A DNA stretch of 33,760 bases from Bacteroidales bacterium (GTDB lineage Bacteria; Bacteroidota; Bacteroidia; Bacteroidales; UBA6680), in NCBI GenBank assembly GCA_025210735.1, contig JAOARD010000018.1:1-33760 (forward strand). Direction: 5' to 3'. Below the pieces are notes generated by a model. The model searched no databases. It saw only the letters and a list, made by a program, of their open reading frames with translations, and was not told where the DNA came from. Shown piece by piece: positions 16,901-24,629 of this stretch (the stretch's first letter is position 1; each line of letters begins with the position of its first letter). Both the position numbers and the translations under genes were made by a program.

Positions 16901-19330
16901 ACAGATATTGAGATAATAGATCCTGATGGTACAAAAATGGTTCAGGCAGCAAATGAATCTACACCGATGTTAAGTATAAACGGCAAAAACCTGAATCTGA
17001 ATAATCTTAAAGGAGGAGAATACTTTATAGTTGCTAAGAATATCCACGGAGAGAGAGAATTTACACCTCTGCTGATAAAACCATACAGAAGGTTCTTCTT
17101 TAAAGATATAAACGCAATAAACACACGTAAAATGAACGATCCCAGCGGATCTATAACAGTAGCAGTTGAAGGAGGTGCAGGAGAAAACAGTTACAAATGG
17201 GAATTCCCAACAAGTAGAGCAACAACGCCTACTGTACAGAACAGCGACAATACATCATCCGTTAATAAGGCTGTAGCGGGAGATTACAAACTTACTGTAA
17301 CTGATAAGTTTAATAATACAATAACCAAAACAGTAACCATTAAACAACCTGACGCTCCATTAGATATAACTATTGCAGATTTTGCCAACCAAAGCTGTAA
17401 AGGTTATAAGGATGCTTGGGTAACTCTAAAAGCCGAAGGAGGTTGGGGTGAGTACCAATACCGTCAGGATATAAAAGAACACTATATAAACGATCAGGTA
17501 TGGCGTAATCTGGATGTAAGAAAACACTACTTCTACATTACCGATAAAATGGGCGTAACAGATAGTATTGCAATAGATATTAAAGAACCTGAATATGTAA
17601 AAACAAAACTAAAGCTGATAGATAGCGTTGACTGTAAAAATGGTGCCGATGGTAAGGTAATGTTCAATGTAACAGGAGGAACAAAACCATACCGTTTCAG
17701 ACTTAAAAAAGAACCAGATATATGGATAAACGACACAACTGCAAGAGATCTTAAATCGGGTAACTACACATACATATTTACCGATAAAAACAACTGTACA
17801 GGTCAGGATACAATGAAGATATACGTTCCTGAACCTGATTCTCTTCTGTTCAGAGGTATAGATGTAACTCACACAACTTGTAACAGTAACAATGGTATTA
17901 TATCGGTCTCTATGAAAGGTGGTACACGCCCTTACAAATATCAATGGACAGATCTGTATGGTAACAATCTTGGTACAACAAATGCTGTAAACAACCTTGA
18001 ACAGAACAGCCGATACAATGTAAGCATCACCGATGCACACAACTGCGTTCAACACCATCAGCAACTAATAAAGCCATCAACAAAACCAGTTATAGATGCC
18101 ATTACAACCACGCCTGTATTATGTCATGGTGAGGCCACAGGAACAGCAACAATAACAAAGGCAACGGCTGCAGTACCTTTTGCGCCATACAGCTTCAGAT
18201 GGTCTAATAACAATACAGGAGAATCTTCGGTTGGATACAAAGCAGGATCGTACAGTGTAACCATTACCGACGATAACAACTGCACAACAACCAAAAAGTT
18301 TGATATAACTGAGCCGGATACACTTAAACTATCCGTAACCGATTTTAAAAATGCTCACTGCTTTGGATACAACGACGGACACATAGAGGTAAATGCATCA
18401 GGAGGTATTGCAGACTATAAATACAGCTGGACAAATGGTGCTACAACAAACCGGATAGAGTCGTTAATAAAAGGAACATACGGAGTAAAAATTACAGATA
18501 AAAATGACTGTATCTTCGAGAAATCGTTTGAGATAACCGAACCGGAAAAACTTACCGTAGACTTAGGAGAAGATATAAAGATGTGTCCGGGAAACAGTAT
18601 AGATATAGACGGACAGGACTTTACAACTCACAAGTGGTATAACAAAAACGGAGTAATAACCAACGAGCGTTTTGTAAAGATTAATAAACAAGACGAATAC
18701 TACCTTGAGGTAACAAACAATATTGGCTGCTTTGCGCGCGATACAATTAATGTATTTATCGGAAACGATGCCCTTAAAGCCGATTTTCTTATGCCTTCAG
18801 AAGCTGCACTAAACGATACAATATTCATATACGAGATATCAAACATATCGCTCGACAGTATGAAGTGGGAGTACAAGAAAGATATCTTCACTGATATAAC
18901 AGAGGTATCGTTGCCAGAGTATATACTGCACCTGAAGAGTAAACAGATGGGAATATATAATGTGGCTCTAAAAGCCTATTCGGGAGGGTGTGTATCAACC
19001 TCTGTTAAACAGGTTGAGATAGTTGATGAGGATGGTAACAACAACGAGGATAAAAACATTGGTTATTCAGATCCGCTTATACTTGAAATCACAATATTCC
19101 CGAACCCTACAGACGGTAACTTTATTGCAAAAGTAAAGCTGCGTGAGGTTGCAGATATAGAACTTAGTCTGTTCAGTATCAACTACGGATCAGTAATAGA
19201 TAAGAGAGAACGTACCGGATTAAAAACATATGAGGTAGACTACCAGCTTGGTGAGTTAAATACCGGAGTATATGTACTTATGGTAGTATCGGGCAATGAG
19301 AGAAAACAGGTTAAAATAGTTGTTAAATAA
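10985..19330 (+). CDS. Giant SprB-repeat surface protein with T9SS sorting domain
   Basis: The start is taken at ATG 10985. An in-frame TTG at 10964 lies inside the dispersed repeat and would add seven charged residues before a good signal peptide (cut after DINA, residue 36). The protein is about 2,781 residues. In order: beta-rich N-terminus; a WD40/PD40-like propeller at about 520-885 (blades with KAPIGNSINNG seen twice); then more than fifteen repeats of about 70-90 residues resembling SprB repeats (C near the start, GG..PY.Y.W, then G.Y.V.ITD..GC), from about 920 to 2540. A PKD-like piece and a T9SS C-terminal sorting domain follow, the latter from about 2700 (IFPNPTDGNFIAKV to VKIVVK). 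SprB is a gliding adhesin in Flavobacterium. This one is probably anchored at the cell surface by T9SS, whose genes are not in the window. Confidence 0.85.
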   Translation: MKHNNCKIAPGNIIKTTIVSLITICTMLLSSIDINAQEQNLYYVYVKQGFTHWGSCSSDPDYEYADIKLYKGSSELRNTRINIDRLNKLVGFEFKKNGKTSIGDIITKIKVHTRASDIKNDKHLHYELNSIEFGKDSETADASDPCNNFISHNREGYAMTTTVIVDNPIYMTNTAGTSYKLEYEVPAFKIDDYYENRHSTKPVLEYYSNMTNKWTPLKSVIIKPGKTIFVPYELIAGKKSNPNSNYYKWMGKTFDFRIVKTLLGGQKSFGNIISSIKYYPAGPNYTVLHTERNYCNKIDVYIKFKDSDDNGYLNKDLFFWRMKTGSVSYNCIMHATKNTDPINGANTYRIELQQSGMPKDPFTNSEVDVNCTLQLEVLNMESYAVNKDFTIPPKPKPINVDQKKPPMFTINGVAYDIPSINNPYVMLDITDDDKSYVRKPYKVYEGDKYLATIDELPEGYDDMTPEEKAALDTRFETEYEQLMANPNSSYRNYFNIKLKEWAEQHSETGEPLKLNRGINPKLLPDNNSYLFLFDYVSDNSGYNIYKKNIGDPNSKRLTTGSHVSSDTRDIVIHPNGQYYFYARVYRNDLDHEYSIFKAPISGGNGVQITPRCDYITDLKISPDNKTLYFKARIGSYNSAIYKISTNATNITNPTKIIDAGLGWYEFRISHNGKFILYRNPKWHTCKYDIATGTSTEITDVTADAVVLAPNDQFFLYKSYSGNSNSLYKAPIGNSINNGVKLTNDIVGSDHGIYISKDCSWVLFADGYYKSTELGGSYGEKPDHEKYTVRKAPIGNSINNGYKLHPKFRSATIFAISKNEGFAIYYDSYNYHAGNPYPGYLYLFVLDINKTTEALGSVFYPNKGIAKAWYDEYKAIYKEKWLDKTLGIKISNGIKVNQDQTLKLIDNAGCEYPPFPIHVKAPKEGSFTTSVVKNPSDACAKDGEVKVTYNGGGVPPYINASGELRTIGNCIVVKGMGYGENTIFFTDAYGQESSPLKVTIGSSTQGITDVVAHDQTCDPANGSIKITIGSISGTKTYKLIDNDNSKSYTKQTTSNTHTFTGLPNGKYSAYVTSGTCSFAKENIPVNYKVFSIKDIIPTDALVIGGSGDVTINFTNRTGNINWLSGVPSVFNPTDNKNSVHYTSVLPGTYNFDARHTDIYNQGCDISGSFTIDKPKFELTINTDETEEGLSISVNLTSGNGLIVPYRFTIKRSDGNTEASGQNNSSFGATITRNGSYSLNMSYGSNTVKIYDFSYPSPTITESHILTPIKCPGTEGSITVSPTGGIDGTDLTYSTDGVTFNNTKTYTTKAGYFEYSVRDKNTEYADISGNPVTIKRTLTNSFRISIPEPDNVSATVNPVDVTCNGLHNGKIIVQNATGGSGSYQYRVNTDTWTNTDNVTTGLAPGEHTVYIKDSGNNCPEVTLTTTTISEPPILEIDSVRVVQPKCEQPNGELYIRVKGGNGSYKFNWIHNGNPYSSSDDFTTETESYLGHKLNHGSYSLTIYDNKNCKETYSTNLKQYYNPKINNIDITDARCNNDANGSAKITDVSGTTTISAFNIQAVGTGYTNQINSIDESFTNLKKGVYNITATDDSACVSNIPFPVTINHPEVAIHTVIGDIIPSLYKDVNGGRIHYTIKGGNEGLKTVRLLDAKDNETATISERNDYPLYFNNLYAGNYKIEVTDIKGCSHTSDIQTVNEPEKALSFRVVDKKDARCKASTGEFTVEAFGGWGEYKYRLATDNGYYKTNAFKNRYAGSYTVTVRDKMGAEFTDNIIIHEPKEELQAEISDFTAPTCGSNGNISVDIKGGTAPYKLFFESETDTLYFSSAAKRTINNRPAGSYTMQLRDKNGCIFKNQTELSDGDMLKIDNVEFTYPANSISADGAIKANAWGGSAPLTYKWKNINGTTLPYTGDKANNISSGHYTITAIEQDGCSVSKSVYLPSAADMELDIVTINHEQSYLANDGSAQLKTKLESLTDIEIIDPDGTKMVQAANESTPMLSINGKNLNLNNLKGGEYFIVAKNIHGEREFTPLLIKPYRRFFFKDINAINTRKMNDPSGSITVAVEGGAGENSYKWEFPTSRATTPTVQNSDNTSSVNKAVAGDYKLTVTDKFNNTITKTVTIKQPDAPLDITIADFANQSCKGYKDAWVTLKAEGGWGEYQYRQDIKEHYINDQVWRNLDVRKHYFYITDKMGVTDSIAIDIKEPEYVKTKLKLIDSVDCKNGADGKVMFNVTGGTKPYRFRLKKEPDIWINDTTARDLKSGNYTYIFTDKNNCTGQDTMKIYVPEPDSLLFRGIDVTHTTCNSNNGIISVSMKGGTRPYKYQWTDLYGNNLGTTNAVNNLEQNSRYNVSITDAHNCVQHHQQLIKPSTKPVIDAITTTPVLCHGEATGTATITKATAAVPFAPYSFRWSNNNTGESSVGYKAGSYSVTITDDNNCTTTKKFDITEPDTLKLSVTDFKNAHCFGYNDGHIEVNASGGIADYKYSWTNGATTNRIESLIKGTYGVKITDKNDCIFEKSFEITEPEKLTVDLGEDIKMCPGNSIDIDGQDFTTHKWYNKNGVITNERFVKINKQDEYYLEVTNNIGCFARDTINVFIGNDALKADFLMPSEAALNDTIFIYEISNISLDSMKWEYKKDIFTDITEVSLPEYILHLKSKQMGIYNVALKAYSGGCVSTSVKQVEIVDEDGNNNEDKNIGYSDPLILEITIFPNPTDGNFIAKVKLREVADIELSLFSINYGSVIDKRERTGLKTYEVDYQLGELNTGVYVLMVVSGNERKQVKIVVK

Positions 19331-19366
19331 TAGAGTAAAAGACAAATACCTACAATAACATAAGAG

Positions 19367-22300
19367 ATGCGTAAAATAATAATTCTACTATATATTACTG
19401 CAAAGCTACTGCTGTCAACCGCATTTGCACAAACCAGCTATCCGTTATATGTGGTTCCTACACTTACACCACCACACTCATTAAATCTGAGCGACTATAG
19501 CAAGTTTGGTTCGCAGAATCTGATGATAACAGTAAATGCAAACGATCTTAATATTGAGAATCTTCCGGTTAAACTACATATAAAGATTGAGACTGTAGGT
19601 ATTACAATTGAGAACCCGCCAACAATAAACACAACACCTATATTTATTAATGGTGGCGAAACAAATGTACTGTTTGGTGAGGATCTTGAAGATTATTTTA
19701 ACATAAACAACCTGATATTTAAAGGGTATAGCAAAAATACTTATAAACGTACCGGACAACTACCAGAAGGATTCTATAAATTCTCTATAGATATTCTGCA
19801 CTACAACACAAACCGACCAATATCTAATATTGGTACAGTAACAGCCTGGATTGCCCTGGGAAAACCTCCGGTACTTAAACTCCCATTAAACAATGCAAAG
19901 ATGGGACAATACAAAGGTGTTCCGCTCTCGTTCTCATGGCTGCCGGCAGCTGTTGGTAGTCCTGTTTCAGCAAACTCAATACAGTATAAATTTGAGATGT
20001 GGGAGATGCATATACCCGCTATAAATCCAAATACAATAGCAGCTACAACACCTCTTTTTCATGAGCATACCGACTTTAATACAATATATACGCTCTACCC
20101 CTCTACCCTGCTGATGACACCGGGTATGAAGTACGCCTGGCGCATTACCGCATCTGATATAAGTGGGTTTGTACCATTTGAGCAGAACGGACATAGCGAG
20201 ATACGTACATTCATATATAAAGCAGCATGCGATAGTGTAACAAATCTTACAGCCAAAAACAGAGGAAAGAGTGCTCTGTTTAAGTGGGAATCAAAGAGTA
20301 ACCACACATCGTTTAATATAGAGATGCAGAACCCGCAAACAGGGTGGGTAAATAACAGCGAATCGTTTCAGAGTAAGGCTGAGTTCTTTGATCTGAACTA
20401 TGGCGATACATATAAAATGCGTGTTCAGGCAGTATGCGATGGCGATCCGGATTCTAAAAGCGACTTCTCTGATTGGAAAACCGTTACAATACCAAAACCC
20501 GCTCCTGCAACCGATGACTGTCCGGAGTGTGTATGCGATGATAAAATACCTGATGCGGAGATAACAAACTTTGATCTTAGAGATGATCTGCAGCCGGGTG
20601 ATACAATAATAAATAAAACAGGAACATCGCGCTATATTGTCAAAAGCGTAGAGCCGCAGGGCGATGGTGCTTACAAAGGTGTATTCCTGTTCTGGACAGA
20701 GATATGGAACCTTAAGTTTATATGTAACTACTGGGATCTTCAGGTAAATACAGATAATGTGATTGTAAACATGGACTTTGAGAGTGTTTACGATCCTAAA
20801 TTTCTGGTAGATATTGATGCCGCAACAGGTTACCTTGATAGTCTGTCAAACAATATATCAACACTTATTACAGATCTTACTCCAAAAGATACCGTAAATA
20901 CCGACGACTCTATAATATCTATCTATGTAAACGATGGCGATTCACTTATTGTAGTAACAGTAGATGATGATGGTAACACAAACGAGATAGTACTTAGCGG
21001 TGATGCCGATGATGCCGGAGGAACACTTATTACAGACGATGATGGCAACGAGTACATAATTAATAACGATGGTAAACCAATGGGTACAGGTGAGTACCTT
21101 AATACCGGAGGTGGAAATCAGGATAAGATAGATAATTACAACAAAGATAAAGAGGAGAATCACCTATCTGAGAGTGTTACAATAAACTTTACACAGGCAG
21201 ATAAACAGAAGTATGGCTTTGATAGTTACAACAATCAGAAGAGTGCTCTGCAAACCAAATACCCTACATTAAAGAATGGTTATAGGGCTGCATTTAAGAG
21301 TATTGCAAGTTTTGGTTCCGATATAGTCGGTATATCATCTAAACACAGCAATGTAGTGTATAAAGATGAGATGGGTATACCATGCACAAAAACCGGCGAA
21401 AACCTAAATATTCGTGGTTCAACAAACGGATCAGATGTAACACTATATGCATACCATACAGTTAATGATACAACAGAAAAGGTTGCTGGTAAACTGAACA
21501 TTCTTAGTTTCGATGAACAGGCAAAGCAGTTATATATAGTGCCAGTAAATGGTGCAAATGTACCTGATGCAAAAGCACTAAAGGATGTAATAAACTCAAC
21601 CTACAAACAGGCTATTACCAGATGGGAGGTTACAAAGATTGATAACCTTTCTGATGTAACATTTAAGAGTGGTAATATGAGCCATGGTGGTACATCTGCA
21701 ATATCAGTATATAATAAAGATCAGCGTACCATTGTAAAACGCTTTAAAGAGGTACATGGTAAACTTGAGAAAGATGCTTACTACCTGTTTTTTGTAGAGG
21801 GTGTTCAGTTTAAAGGACGAAGCATTGCAGGATATATGCCACTGCAACGTCAGGTTGGTTTTATATACGATAATCCAAACCTGAATATTATTGCTCACGA
21901 GCTTGGTCACGGAGCATTCAACCTGCGCCACACATTCAGTTCCGATAACTTTATAGCCAGCGAGATGTCTACCCAGAACCTTATGGACTATAAAGGTGGT
22001 GTAGAGTTATGGAAACACCAATGGAAACTAATACAATCACCTGACAAACTCCTGTTCTCATGGGCTCAGGATGAGCAGGAAGGGGAGTTTGTTTTTGGTG
22101 AGAAATCATTCAGTAATGTATTAAGAGCTATACGAAGTGTAAGATGTGCAAAAAACAGGAATAAAACACATGCCTCTTTATATTTCAATACATATTCTAT
22201 AACTGTAAAGATAGGTTCTCTCGTAAGCGCTTTAAATTGGGCAGGTTCGGATGTGTCAGAAGAAGAGATTGAATTCTATATTTCAAACGATAATGAAATC

Positions 22301-24145
22301 AATCTGGACTATTTTGAAGATAGATTTGATATAAAAAATATAGAGTACAATGATGAAAAGAAACAATTAGTCATTAAAGGGTCTAAGAGAAATTTATACA
22401 TCCGATCAAAAAACCAATATAATACAAAAAGATCGGATATATATAATTTCATTAAATCACTATTCGATACAAACATAAGCATTAAAAGACCTAACAAACT
22501 AGAAATAAACTCATTAACAGCAGAGCAATTAAGTTACCTTTCATTATGTGATTTAACATTATTGGATGACGAAAAACGTAATTCAATAATAAGATCAATA
22601 TCTAAAGAATCTATAATATCTGCGAAAGATGAGAAGCTTGTTATAAACCTTATAAAGACGGTAGAAAATAGATCCGTTCTATACAGATTATTTAAGAATG
22701 ATAAGGTATCTATGAACCTATACAAAGGTCTTAATACTTATAGGGAAGAGTTTGTTTTCTTATATAATTGGGTTTGCGAATATGGATGGACATCTGAAGA
22801 AATAACAAATGCAGAACTAGTATTTCTTGGTACAAATGATAAAGGAGCAAAATATCAGTTATCAGAGGTAAGTTGGATGTTTGACGATACTGAAGAAGAT
22901 AAAATTCCCGTATGGAACCTTGAAGAATACGGGGGAAGCAACAACTATTCAAAGAAGTTTAATTCATCACCGCACACTCCAATTAAGATTATAAATTTTG
23001 ATGGGAGTAAACAAACAGCATCAACAGTTTTAGTTGATCATATTAGAGCTCAAGAGAACATTAAGGAGTGGACTAGTGCGTTCTTTGATTACCTCAATGG
23101 AGTTGGGTTATCTTCTGCTGCAAGGATACTCACAACTAAATCAGCGCCATTCATAATAAGATTTATTGCAGTAATAGAATTTGGTAAAACAAATATTGAT
23201 ATTGCCTTAAACGATAATAGTGTAAAGCAGGCTTTAAAAAACAATGGACACGATTGGTTTGTAAACAATTGGCATAAAATAAGTACTGCAATTGATATTG
23301 CCACTTTTGGTTCCGAAGCAATCATAAATTTTGCAAAGAAAGGTAAAGATGTAAGTAAAGTATTAAGATCAAAAGGAAAAACGAAAGCAGCAGCAGAAGT
23401 AGATGCAATTACTGATGAAGCCGAATCTCTGATTGAATATGCCAATGATGTAAGAGGATATCTTACTAAAGCAGATATTCTAATCAGTAAACTTGACGAC
23501 AACCTAAGAAATTTTGCAAATAATTTCAGACAAATAGGTAAAACTGACGTTCTATCTGATGGAACAACAATAGTATTAAAAACAAATTCAGGTAAAGAAG
23601 TTGGTAGGATTATAAATAACAGATTAAAAACTACTAAATCACAAATTCTTGAAATAGAAAAAAAATATAGACCTGACCCTAAACTATATTTGGATAAATC
23701 ATTTATTGCAAAACATCTAAAAAGATTTGAAGATGAAGGTGGTTCTTTTATTATCAGGGAAAGAGATATCACTGGTTATGAAAGCATGGTAGACAGAAAA
23801 TTTGTTGCGCTAGATAGTGAAATGGATAAGGTTATCACAAAATTCAATAGTGCAAACAAAGATATAAATATCTTAATCAATGACTTAGATCTCGGAAGTA
23901 GCTATTATAAAAAAGGGGACAGAATATATCTAGTATATGTAGATCCTAAAAAAGGCTTTAAATTCGAACTTCCAAACGGAAATGAGATAGGTGCATATGA
24001 TGGAGAATGGGTTCCGGGAGGTTATACTAAGAGTGGCACAATGGAAGCAGTTATATCAAATTCATCATCATTCAAACATCACATGGATGTAGCAGATTTT
24101 AAAAATAATTTTGGAACAAATAACGTTAAACTAATTTTTGAATAA
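19367..24145 (+). CDS. Exported polymorphic toxin with zincin domain
   Basis: This 1,592-residue protein has a signal peptide (cut after STAFA, residue 21). Residues about 22-170 (SYPLYVVPTLTPPHSLNLSD) resemble the N-terminal domain I recall as TANFOR. One or two fibronectin-like domains follow (about 175-370), then a cysteine cluster CPECVCD and Asp-rich linkers. Next is a zinc metallopeptidase domain with HELGHGAFNLRHTF (844-857) and a Met-turn-like NLMDY. From about residue 908 the DNA becomes very AT-rich: an unknown region, a helical pre-toxin segment (about 1240-1370), and a C-terminal domain (about 1430-1592) with GNEIGAYDGEWVPGGYT (1538-1554) and EAVI. This matches, from memory, a warhead seen in other polymorphic toxins; its activity is unknown to me. 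There is no T9SS sorting domain. The stop overlaps the next start (TAATG), typical of toxin/immunity pairs. Confidence 0.82.
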   Translation: MRKIIILLYITAKLLLSTAFAQTSYPLYVVPTLTPPHSLNLSDYSKFGSQNLMITVNANDLNIENLPVKLHIKIETVGITIENPPTINTTPIFINGGETNVLFGEDLEDYFNINNLIFKGYSKNTYKRTGQLPEGFYKFSIDILHYNTNRPISNIGTVTAWIALGKPPVLKLPLNNAKMGQYKGVPLSFSWLPAAVGSPVSANSIQYKFEMWEMHIPAINPNTIAATTPLFHEHTDFNTIYTLYPSTLLMTPGMKYAWRITASDISGFVPFEQNGHSEIRTFIYKAACDSVTNLTAKNRGKSALFKWESKSNHTSFNIEMQNPQTGWVNNSESFQSKAEFFDLNYGDTYKMRVQAVCDGDPDSKSDFSDWKTVTIPKPAPATDDCPECVCDDKIPDAEITNFDLRDDLQPGDTIINKTGTSRYIVKSVEPQGDGAYKGVFLFWTEIWNLKFICNYWDLQVNTDNVIVNMDFESVYDPKFLVDIDAATGYLDSLSNNISTLITDLTPKDTVNTDDSIISIYVNDGDSLIVVTVDDDGNTNEIVLSGDADDAGGTLITDDDGNEYIINNDGKPMGTGEYLNTGGGNQDKIDNYNKDKEENHLSESVTINFTQADKQKYGFDSYNNQKSALQTKYPTLKNGYRAAFKSIASFGSDIVGISSKHSNVVYKDEMGIPCTKTGENLNIRGSTNGSDVTLYAYHTVNDTTEKVAGKLNILSFDEQAKQLYIVPVNGANVPDAKALKDVINSTYKQAITRWEVTKIDNLSDVTFKSGNMSHGGTSAISVYNKDQRTIVKRFKEVHGKLEKDAYYLFFVEGVQFKGRSIAGYMPLQRQVGFIYDNPNLNIIAHELGHGAFNLRHTFSSDNFIASEMSTQNLMDYKGGVELWKHQWKLIQSPDKLLFSWAQDEQEGEFVFGEKSFSNVLRAIRSVRCAKNRNKTHASLYFNTYSITVKIGSLVSALNWAGSDVSEEEIEFYISNDNEINLDYFEDRFDIKNIEYNDEKKQLVIKGSKRNLYIRSKNQYNTKRSDIYNFIKSLFDTNISIKRPNKLEINSLTAEQLSYLSLCDLTLLDDEKRNSIIRSISKESIISAKDEKLVINLIKTVENRSVLYRLFKNDKVSMNLYKGLNTYREEFVFLYNWVCEYGWTSEEITNAELVFLGTNDKGAKYQLSEVSWMFDDTEEDKIPVWNLEEYGGSNNYSKKFNSSPHTPIKIINFDGSKQTASTVLVDHIRAQENIKEWTSAFFDYLNGVGLSSAARILTTKSAPFIIRFIAVIEFGKTNIDIALNDNSVKQALKNNGHDWFVNNWHKISTAIDIATFGSEAIINFAKKGKDVSKVLRSKGKTKAAAEVDAITDEAESLIEYANDVRGYLTKADILISKLDDNLRNFANNFRQIGKTDVLSDGTTIVLKTNSGKEVGRIINNRLKTTKSQILEIEKKYRPDPKLYLDKSFIAKHLKRFEDEGGSFIIRERDITGYESMVDRKFVALDSEMDKVITKFNSANKDINILINDLDLGSSYYKKGDRIYLVYVDPKKGFKFELPNGNEIGAYDGEWVPGGYTKSGTMEAVISNSSSFKHHMDVADFKNNFGTNNVKLIFE

Positions 24146-24594
24146 TGAACATACTTGAAAAAGCTATAAGTGAGAATAACTTTACAAATTTCATTCTTGG
24201 AAAAGAAGAGTACTGTTTTATTAATAGGGAAAGAGGTCAACATGATTCTGGTGAGACATTCTTAATAATCTATGAGTACATAACTAAATACGGCGAGGAT
24301 AAAACTTACAATCAACTGAACAAATATTTAAGTAAAATATTGATAAAAGATTTAAAAAAGATTGATGTTCTAAGAGTTATAGAAATAATATGGTTTTATA
24401 ACACTTTCAGAAATGATGGTAGTAATAGGCTTGTCAATGATTGGGTATTACCTGAGAGATTTAAATCTGAGTTAAATTCTATTATTGAGAGTTTCTCTTT
24501 GAAAAAGAGTTCCTCTGATCCAGATATAGATATTGACAATAGGTTATTACTATTATTAGAAAGATTGAGTTCAAGATATAACTATACAATATAG
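24145..24594 (+). CDS. Putative immunity protein to the upstream toxin
   Basis: This 149-residue protein is cytoplasmic (no signal peptide) and acidic-helical, containing FINRERGQHDSGETF near the start and the helical stretch LLLLLERLSSRYNYTI at the end. I do not recognise a named immunity family. The assignment rests on context: its ATG overlaps the toxin stop by one base, it is the only gene of the operon lacking a signal peptide, and it shares the low GC of the toxin C-terminus (10 of 60 bases are G/C at 24301-24360, against 25 of 60 at 24841-24900). Such a protein would bind the cognate warhead and protect the producer and its kin. Translation is probably coupled to that of the toxin. Confidence 0.7.
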   Translation: MNILEKAISENNFTNFILGKEEYCFINRERGQHDSGETFLIIYEYITKYGEDKTYNQLNKYLSKILIKDLKKIDVLRVIEIIWFYNTFRNDGSNRLVNDWVLPERFKSELNSIIESFSLKKSSSDPDIDIDNRLLLLLERLSSRYNYTI

Positions 24595-24629
24595 TTTCAA
24601 GAATTAATTCAATATCAACACAACAACAA

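Noticed and set aside
14000..18700. Regularly spaced similar segments, considered as a CRISPR array or DNA tandem repeat
   Set aside because: The similarity is at protein level (SprB-type domains of 70-90 residues) within one open frame; there are no short identical direct repeats.
23089..23772. 227-codon minus-strand frame inside the toxin gene
   Set aside because: Antisense to the toxin C-terminal region and lacking any recognisable motif; the plus-strand frame fits the operon and has family-like motifs.
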